From contig CACZPE010000207.1 in NCBI GenBank assembly GCA_902782875.1, positions 1 through 8,964 of the forward strand: a stretch of 8,964 nucleotides of DNA, in the 5' to 3' direction. Made by a program: the position numbers and the translations under genes. The notes below the pieces were generated by a model. The model made no database searches. It was not told the DNA's origin and worked only from the letters and a program-made list of their open reading frames with translations. Source of the DNA: an uncultured Ruminococcus sp. (GTDB taxonomy: Bacteria > Bacillota_A > Clostridia > Oscillospirales > Ruminococcaceae). Below are positions 5,441 through 8,964 of the stretch, piece after piece. The first letter of the stretch is position 1. Each line of letters opens with the position of its first letter.

Positions 5441-5995
5441 ATGCTTATGCTCGGCAGATTTATCGCAAAGATAAACAAAGGCAGAAACAGAGGTGCCGTC
5501 ATGCCCGAGGGCTTTATCAACGGGCAGGGCGTATGTCCTCAGCATTCATTCAGATTCGGACTGGGTACCGTAGCTGCCAACGGCTGCGGTGCCATAGCTG
5601 TATATAACGCACTGAAGCTGTGCGGATACAGGGCGGATTTCCCTGTGATAGCCTCGGGGCTCGAAAGATGCGCACTGAGGCTGTTCGGATGGCTCGGAGT
5701 AGCTCCCGACGGCATAGGCAGATATCTTGACAGGGCAGGCATCACTGCACATAAGATAAGGCACTATGATGAATTTGTAAATACACTTGAAGGCGGCGGA
5801 GTATTCATACTCTGTTACTGGACAAGGAAGCCGTGGCGCTCTACGAGCCATTTTGTGGCGATAGAGCACAGGGACGGCGACAATATAGTATATAATCTTT
5901 ACAACAACCTGGATACGGAAAGACCTGTGGGCGATATCGCAAATATATGCAGCGCCGCTCAGTTCATCCGTGCTTATGTAATGGAGAAAAAATGA
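5441..5995 (+). CDS. Papain/C39-like cysteine peptidase-fold protein (tentative)
   Basis: This encodes a 184-residue protein that resembles small papain-fold (peptidase C39-like) proteins. The stretch NGCGAIAVYNALKLCGY (47-63) matches the usual 'N.CG..A..NALK..G' around the active-site cysteine (C49). GGGVFILCYW (118-127) is the strand before the histidine in SHFVAIEH (H137), and VYNLYNN (150-156) stands where the third polar residue (Asp or Asn) is expected. Whether it cleaves peptides is unknown. There is no signal peptide and no membrane helix; the N terminus is basic (KINKGRNR), so it is probably cytoplasmic. ATG 5441 is chosen because AAGGA (5430-5434) is 6 nt upstream; ATG 5447 is possible. 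It lies 17 nt after the aminotransferase and overlaps ispE by 4 nt (ATGA), so it is translated together with it. Confidence 0.65.
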   Translation: MLMLGRFIAKINKGRNRGAVMPEGFINGQGVCPQHSFRFGLGTVAANGCGAIAVYNALKLCGYRADFPVIASGLERCALRLFGWLGVAPDGIGRYLDRAGITAHKIRHYDEFVNTLEGGGVFILCYWTRKPWRSTSHFVAIEHRDGDNIVYNLYNNLDTERPVGDIANICSAAQFIRAYVMEKK

Positions 5996-6831
5996 CCGTA
6001 AAAGCATATGCTAAGATAAATCTGTTCCTTGATATAACAGGCAGGCGTGATGACGGATATCATGAGATAAGCACAGTCATGCACAGCGTATCCCTGTGTG
6101 ATGATATCACGGTCAGCAAGTGCAGCAGTACAGTGATAGAGTGCGATGAGCCCTCTGTACCCTGTGATGAGAGAAACACCGCATACAGGTGTGCGGAAAG
6201 GTTCTTTGAAAAAACGGGTATAAACGGCGGAGCACATATCGTGATAGAAAAGCATATACCCTCTCAGGCGGGCCTGGGCGGAGGAAGCGCTGACGGCGCG
6301 GCGGTGCTAAGAGCGCTGAATATACTGTACGGTACGGGGCTTTCCGATGAAAGTCTTGCTGATATCGGAGCGCTTTGCGGAGCGGATATCCCTTTCTGTG
6401 TTGTGGGCGGCTGTGCCTACTGCGGCGGTATAGGCGAGATAATGACTCCGCTTGCAGTGAAAAAAGGCATACTGGTCATCGCAAAGGGCAAGGACGGCAT
6501 TTCCACCGGCAATGCGTATAGTATGATAGATGCGCTCGGAGAGCGTGAGCATAAGGACAAACAGCGCATCATAGCGGATTTTTCGGGTGAAGATATACCA
6601 CGGGGATATATATACAATATCTTTGAGGAAGTCACCGATAATGAAGATGTAAGGAAAATAAAGAGCATGATCGCAGAAAAGAGCATATATCCGCCTCTTA
6701 TGACAGGCAGCGGTTCAGCGGTATTCGGTATATTCGGAAACAGTGAAGATGCCGCGGAAATATCGCAGAAGCTGTCAGCGGACGGATATTTCTCGGGCGT
6801 GTATGAACTTTGCGGACAGGGGATAATATGA
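5992..6831 (+). CDS. ispE: 4-diphosphocytidyl-2-C-methyl-D-erythritol kinase
   Basis: This encodes a 279-residue GHMP-family kinase that phosphorylates CDP-methylerythritol with ATP, a step of the non-mevalonate (DOXP/MEP) route to isopentenyl diphosphate. Diagnostic motifs are AKINLFLDI at the N terminus (catalytic-region K8), GYHEISTVMHSV (22-33), the ATP loop PSQAGLGGGSADGA (90-103), GADIPF with catalytic D132 (130-135), and the C-terminal MTGSGSAVFG (237-246). Length is typical. The start at 5992 is preferred over the in-frame ATG at 5947 because the protein then begins directly at the family N terminus (MTVKAYAKINL). GGAG (5983-5986) lies 5 nt upstream, and the ATGA overlap with the previous stop fits coupling. 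It overlaps hisA by another ATGA. Other genes of the isoprenoid pathway are not in the window. Confidence 0.95.
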   Translation: MTVKAYAKINLFLDITGRRDDGYHEISTVMHSVSLCDDITVSKCSSTVIECDEPSVPCDERNTAYRCAERFFEKTGINGGAHIVIEKHIPSQAGLGGGSADGAAVLRALNILYGTGLSDESLADIGALCGADIPFCVVGGCAYCGGIGEIMTPLAVKKGILVIAKGKDGISTGNAYSMIDALGEREHKDKQRIIADFSGEDIPRGYIYNIFEEVTDNEDVRKIKSMIAEKSIYPPLMTGSGSAVFGIFGNSEDAAEISQKLSADGYFSGVYELCGQGII

Positions 6832-7601
6832 GATTCAGACCATGTATAGACATACACAACGGTAAAGTAAAGCAGATAGTGGGCGGCAGTCTTGCCGACA
6901 GGAACAGTGCCGCGGAGGAAAACTTCTCCTCAGACAAGGGCGGAGGATATTATGCAGAGCTCTATAAGTCAAGAGGGCTTAAGGGCGGGCATATAATAAT
7001 ACTCAACCCCGCGTCGAGCGAGTATTACGAAGCTGACCGAAAACAGGCATTTGAAGCGCTTTCGGTATATCCGGACGCTCTGCAGGTCGGGGGCGGAGTC
7101 AACGACCGCAATGCGGAGGAATATATCCGCGCGGGCGCATCCCATGTGATAGTCACATCGTATGTGTTCAGGGACGGCAGAGTTGATTCCGATGCGCTGG
7201 AAAGACTGAAAAGCGCCGTCGGCAAAGAGCATATAGTACTTGACCTTTCCTGCAGAAGAAAAGACGGCAGATTCTATATAGTCACCGACAGATGGCAGAA
7301 ATTCACGGATACCGTGCTTGATGCCGCAGCGCTTGATCTTTTCGCACTCAGCTGTGATGAGATACTGATACATGCAGTTGATGTGGAGGGCAAAAAGAGC
7401 GGCATAGAGCCTGAGATAGCAGAGCTTATGGCTTCTTCTCCCGTGCCTGTGACCTATGCGGGAGGGATATCCTCATTTGAGGATATAGAACTGATAGAGA
7501 GACTTGGCGGCGGCAGAGTGGACTTTACTGTGGGAAGCGCCCTCGACCTTTTCGGCGGTACGCTTTCATTTGACAAGATTTGTGAGAAATACGGAGGATA
7601 A
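6828..7601 (+). CDS. hisA: ProFAR isomerase of eukaryotic (HIS6-like) type
   Basis: This encodes a 257-residue TIM-barrel enzyme that isomerises ProFAR to PRFAR in histidine synthesis. The sequence follows yeast HIS6 rather than ordinary bacterial HisA. It has CIDIHNGKVKQIVGGSL (6-22), YYAELYKSRGLKGGHII (41-57), LQVGGGVND (85-93), HVIVTSYVF (106-114), IVLDLSCRRKDGRFYI (136-151), EILIHAVDVEGKKSGIE (178-194), YAGGISS (210-216) and VGSALDLFGG (235-244). The likely catalytic acids are D8 and D139; the GGG, AGG and GSALD loops bind the two phosphates. The start at 6828 (AGGGG 5 nt upstream, ATGA overlap with ispE) gives the family N terminus; an in-frame ATG at 6810 inside ispE is rejected. No other his gene lies nearby. 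The assignment to the eukaryotic subtype comes from recalled comparison with yeast HIS6. Confidence 0.9.
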   Translation: MRFRPCIDIHNGKVKQIVGGSLADRNSAAEENFSSDKGGGYYAELYKSRGLKGGHIIILNPASSEYYEADRKQAFEALSVYPDALQVGGGVNDRNAEEYIRAGASHVIVTSYVFRDGRVDSDALERLKSAVGKEHIVLDLSCRRKDGRFYIVTDRWQKFTDTVLDAAALDLFALSCDEILIHAVDVEGKKSGIEPEIAELMASSPVPVTYAGGISSFEDIELIERLGGGRVDFTVGSALDLFGGTLSFDKICEKYGG

Positions 7602-7602
7602 T

Positions 7603-8268
7603 ATGTCAACTATACTTAAAGCAGAACATCTTGTGAAGAAATACGGCAAGGGCGAAAACGAAGTGGTTGCCCTCAATGACGTGAGCCTTGAGGTCGAGAA
7701 GGGTGAGTTTGTCGCCATAGTCGGCAGGAGCGGAAGCGGCAAATCTACACTGCTGCATATACTCGGCGCTATGGACAGACCCGACAGCGGAAGCCTTACC
7801 GTAGACGGAAGTGACGTATTTGCGATGAACGATGAGCAGCTTGCACAGTACAGACGCTCAAAGGTCGGCTTTGTGTTCCAGTTCTTCAATCTTCTGCCTG
7901 TAATGACTGCAAAGGAGAATATACTCGTACCTCTTGCACTTGATTCAAAGGAAGCGGACAATGAGTATCTTGAACAGCTGTCCAAGGCAATGGGCATAGA
8001 GGACAGGCTTGACCACTATCCTCACCAGCTTTCGGGCGGCCAGCAGCAGAGGACTGCCATAGCAAGAGCGATGATAGCAAAGCCGTCCGTTATACTTGCC
8101 GATGAGCCCACGGGAAATCTCGATTCCTCTTCGGGCAGGGAGATACTTTCTCTGCTGCGTTCATCAATAAAGCAGTTTGATCAGACACTTATACTTATAA
8201 CACATGATCAGTCTGTTGCGGAAACAGCTGACAGGATAATCACGATATCGGACGGTATTATAGTCTGA
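7603..8268 (+). CDS. ABC transporter ATP-binding protein, MacB/LolD/BceA type
   Basis: This is a 221-residue ATPase subunit with every motif intact: Walker [10 protein letters not shown] (41-49), Q-loop glutamine in [16 protein letters not shown] (Q93), signature LSGGQQQR (143-150), Walker B VILADEPT with catalytic E168, a D-loop (GNLD, 171-174) and H-loop H201. The stretch [21 protein letters not shown] is typical of ATPases that pair with FtsX-like permeases (lipoprotein release, peptide export or bacitracin-sensing modules). No permease gene follows; after this gene there is a new promoter and a different protein, so the partner must be encoded elsewhere. The ATG at 7603 follows GGAGG (7593-7597) at 5 nt and lies 1 nt after the hisA stop. 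In-frame upstream codons inside hisA are rejected. Confidence 0.92.
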   Translation: MSTILKAEHLVKKYGKGENEVVALNDVSLEVEKGEFVAIVGRSGSGKSTLLHILGAMDRPDSGSLTVDGSDVFAMNDEQLAQYRRSKVGFVFQFFNLLPVMTAKENILVPLALDSKEADNEYLEQLSKAMGIEDRLDHYPHQLSGGQQQRTAIARAMIAKPSVILADEPTGNLDSSSGREILSLLRSSIKQFDQTLILITHDQSVAETADRIITISDGIIV

Positions 8269-8477
8269 TACCACAATATATGTATATTATGCACAAATAA
8301 TCAGTTAAAATTTCATAGAGCAAATTCTTCATATATTTTTGACAAATTACAATAAATATGTTATAATATATATGTGTACGCAAAAAGCGTTGTCAAATTA
8401 TTGCAATTAAATATGACAGAACGGTTTTACAGCCGTCGTAACGATATCTGTATTTTCTATGGAACGGAGCATGAGAT
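8269..8477. other. 209-bp intergenic region with a long leader
   Basis: The region is very AT-rich. No clear terminator follows the ABC gene; AATATA-TG-TATATT (8275-8288) and ATTAT/ATAAT are weak dyads without a T run. After the promoter the leader (about 8374-8477) can fold small stems: ACGC-AAAAA-GCGT (8378-8390), and ACGG/CCGT around TTTTACAG enclosed by ACAGA/TCTGT. I do not recognise a riboswitch class in it. Confidence 0.5.
8339..8367 (+). promoter_or_regulatory. Perfect-consensus sigma-A promoter
   Basis: TTGACA (8339-8344), a 17-bp spacer and TATAAT (8362-8367) match the vegetative consensus exactly, in AT-rich surroundings. Transcription would start near 8374, giving a leader of about 104 nt to the ATG at 8478. 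High expression of the downstream gene is expected. Confidence 0.9.
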
Positions 8478-8964
8478 ATGAGTACTCGTAGTTTAACTGA
8501 TGTGTATCAGGAAAAAAGAATTGCGGCATATGAGGGCTGGTTCAAGGAATCCTCATTTTCTAAGCCGCAGAATGTTTACCTGACCATTACAGTAGGCCAT
8601 CTTTTCGGCGAGGCATATATCATGGAGCAGGAGGGCACCAAGGAGGGCGATCCTGTCTATCAGAGATTCGTATGCTCTCTTGAAGAGATAACCAAGGTCT
8701 ATGTGAATGATAATGTGAAATCAAGTCCTCTTTTCATACAGTGTGACACTGATATCAAGGGCGTAGTTCACAGAAAGAGGATAATCATCCCATGTCTTGA
8801 GAACGTTCATGACATCGTGACCCAGATCGAGAGCGTGCATGCGGCTCATATGGCAAAGATAGAGGCTACTGCCGTAAGAGAGCGCACCCGCAGGGCTGAG
8901 GAAGCGAAGAAAGAGCGCCTGAAGGAGCAGCAGACCGCTGAATCGAGAGAGATCACCGCACCTC
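8478..8964 (+). CDS. Unrecognised soluble protein, 3' end outside the window
   Basis: The first 162 codons are open and the frame runs off the window, so total length is unknown. I do not recognise the family. Residues about 20-105 are a beta-rich region (YLTITVGHLFGEAYIM, RFVCSLEEITKVYV, SPLFIQC, KRIIIPC). It is followed by a helix NVHDIVTQIESVHAA (109-123), a layout that recalls a PH-like domain, where strands of this kind are closed by one amphipathic helix; this is a weak structural guess. From about residue 125 the chain is highly charged and probably a long helix or coiled coil (KIEATAVRERTRRAEEAKKE). No signal peptide or membrane helix is seen. The ATG at 8478 follows GGAG (8466-8469) at 8 nt; an ATG at 8471 is out of frame and stops quickly. 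The perfect promoter suggests an abundant protein. Confidence 0.75.
   Translation, partial: MSTRSLTDVYQEKRIAAYEGWFKESSFSKPQNVYLTITVGHLFGEAYIMEQEGTKEGDPVYQRFVCSLEEITKVYVNDNVKSSPLFIQCDTDIKGVVHRKRIIIPCLENVHDIVTQIESVHAAHMAKIEATAVRERTRRAEEAKKERLKEQQTAESREITAP

Noticed and set aside
8374..8477. Known riboswitch class in the leader of the last gene
   Set aside because: Small stems are present, but no conserved core of a class I know was recognised.

Overview
The window looks like chromosomal DNA of a gut-type Clostridia member, most likely Ruminococcus or a close Oscillospiraceae relative. This rests on moderate GC content, frequent ATA and AGA codons, near-consensus TTGACA/TATAAT promoters with AGGAGG-type ribosome sites, and the gene set (Si-citrate synthase of 455 residues, stand-alone SCP2 protein, DOXP-pathway ispE). 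Genus assignment is inference from gene content. No rRNA, tRNA, CRISPR array, insertion sequence or phage gene was seen.

Left part (1-2050): a small SCP2-domain gene on the + strand has its own strong promoter, which overlaps a 12-bp inverted repeat. It converges on a citrate synthase gene (gltA) on the - strand, and the two share a bidirectional hairpin terminator. gltA is read from a good promoter near 2018-2046. Its leader of about 128 nt carries a hairpin followed by eight U and a possible short upstream ORF that overlaps the gltA start.

Middle (2050-2490): a gene-poor stretch with two direct copies of a 70-bp repeat (2186-2255 and 2306-2375). A diverged third copy, also 70 bp, sits at 26-95. 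Copies 1 and 3 lie immediately upstream of TTGACA-17-TATACT promoters whose start regions share an 11-bp element.

Right part (2491-8268): seven same-strand genes packed with 4-nt overlaps or gaps of at most 21 nt, probably one operon. They encode a multi-spanning membrane protein resembling the membrane part of a P-type ATPase without its cytoplasmic domains, an Lrp/AsnC regulator, a PLP aminotransferase, a papain/C39-like cysteine peptidase-like protein, IspE (isoprenoid precursor kinase), a HisA isomerase of the eukaryotic (yeast HIS6) type, and a MacB/LolD-type ABC ATPase with no permease beside it. The functions are mixed. The regulator and aminotransferase plausibly form one amino-acid unit; the rest looks like housekeeping linked by translational coupling.

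End (8269-8964): a perfect-consensus promoter (TTGACA-17-TATAAT) drives a leader of about 100 nt and a new gene that runs off the window edge. It encodes an unrecognised soluble protein ending in a charged helical region.

The most notable points are the eukaryotic-type HisA outside any visible his operon, the ATPase-less P-type-like membrane protein, and the equal-length 70-bp repeat family next to promoters. No defence system or other clearly new multi-gene system was found.
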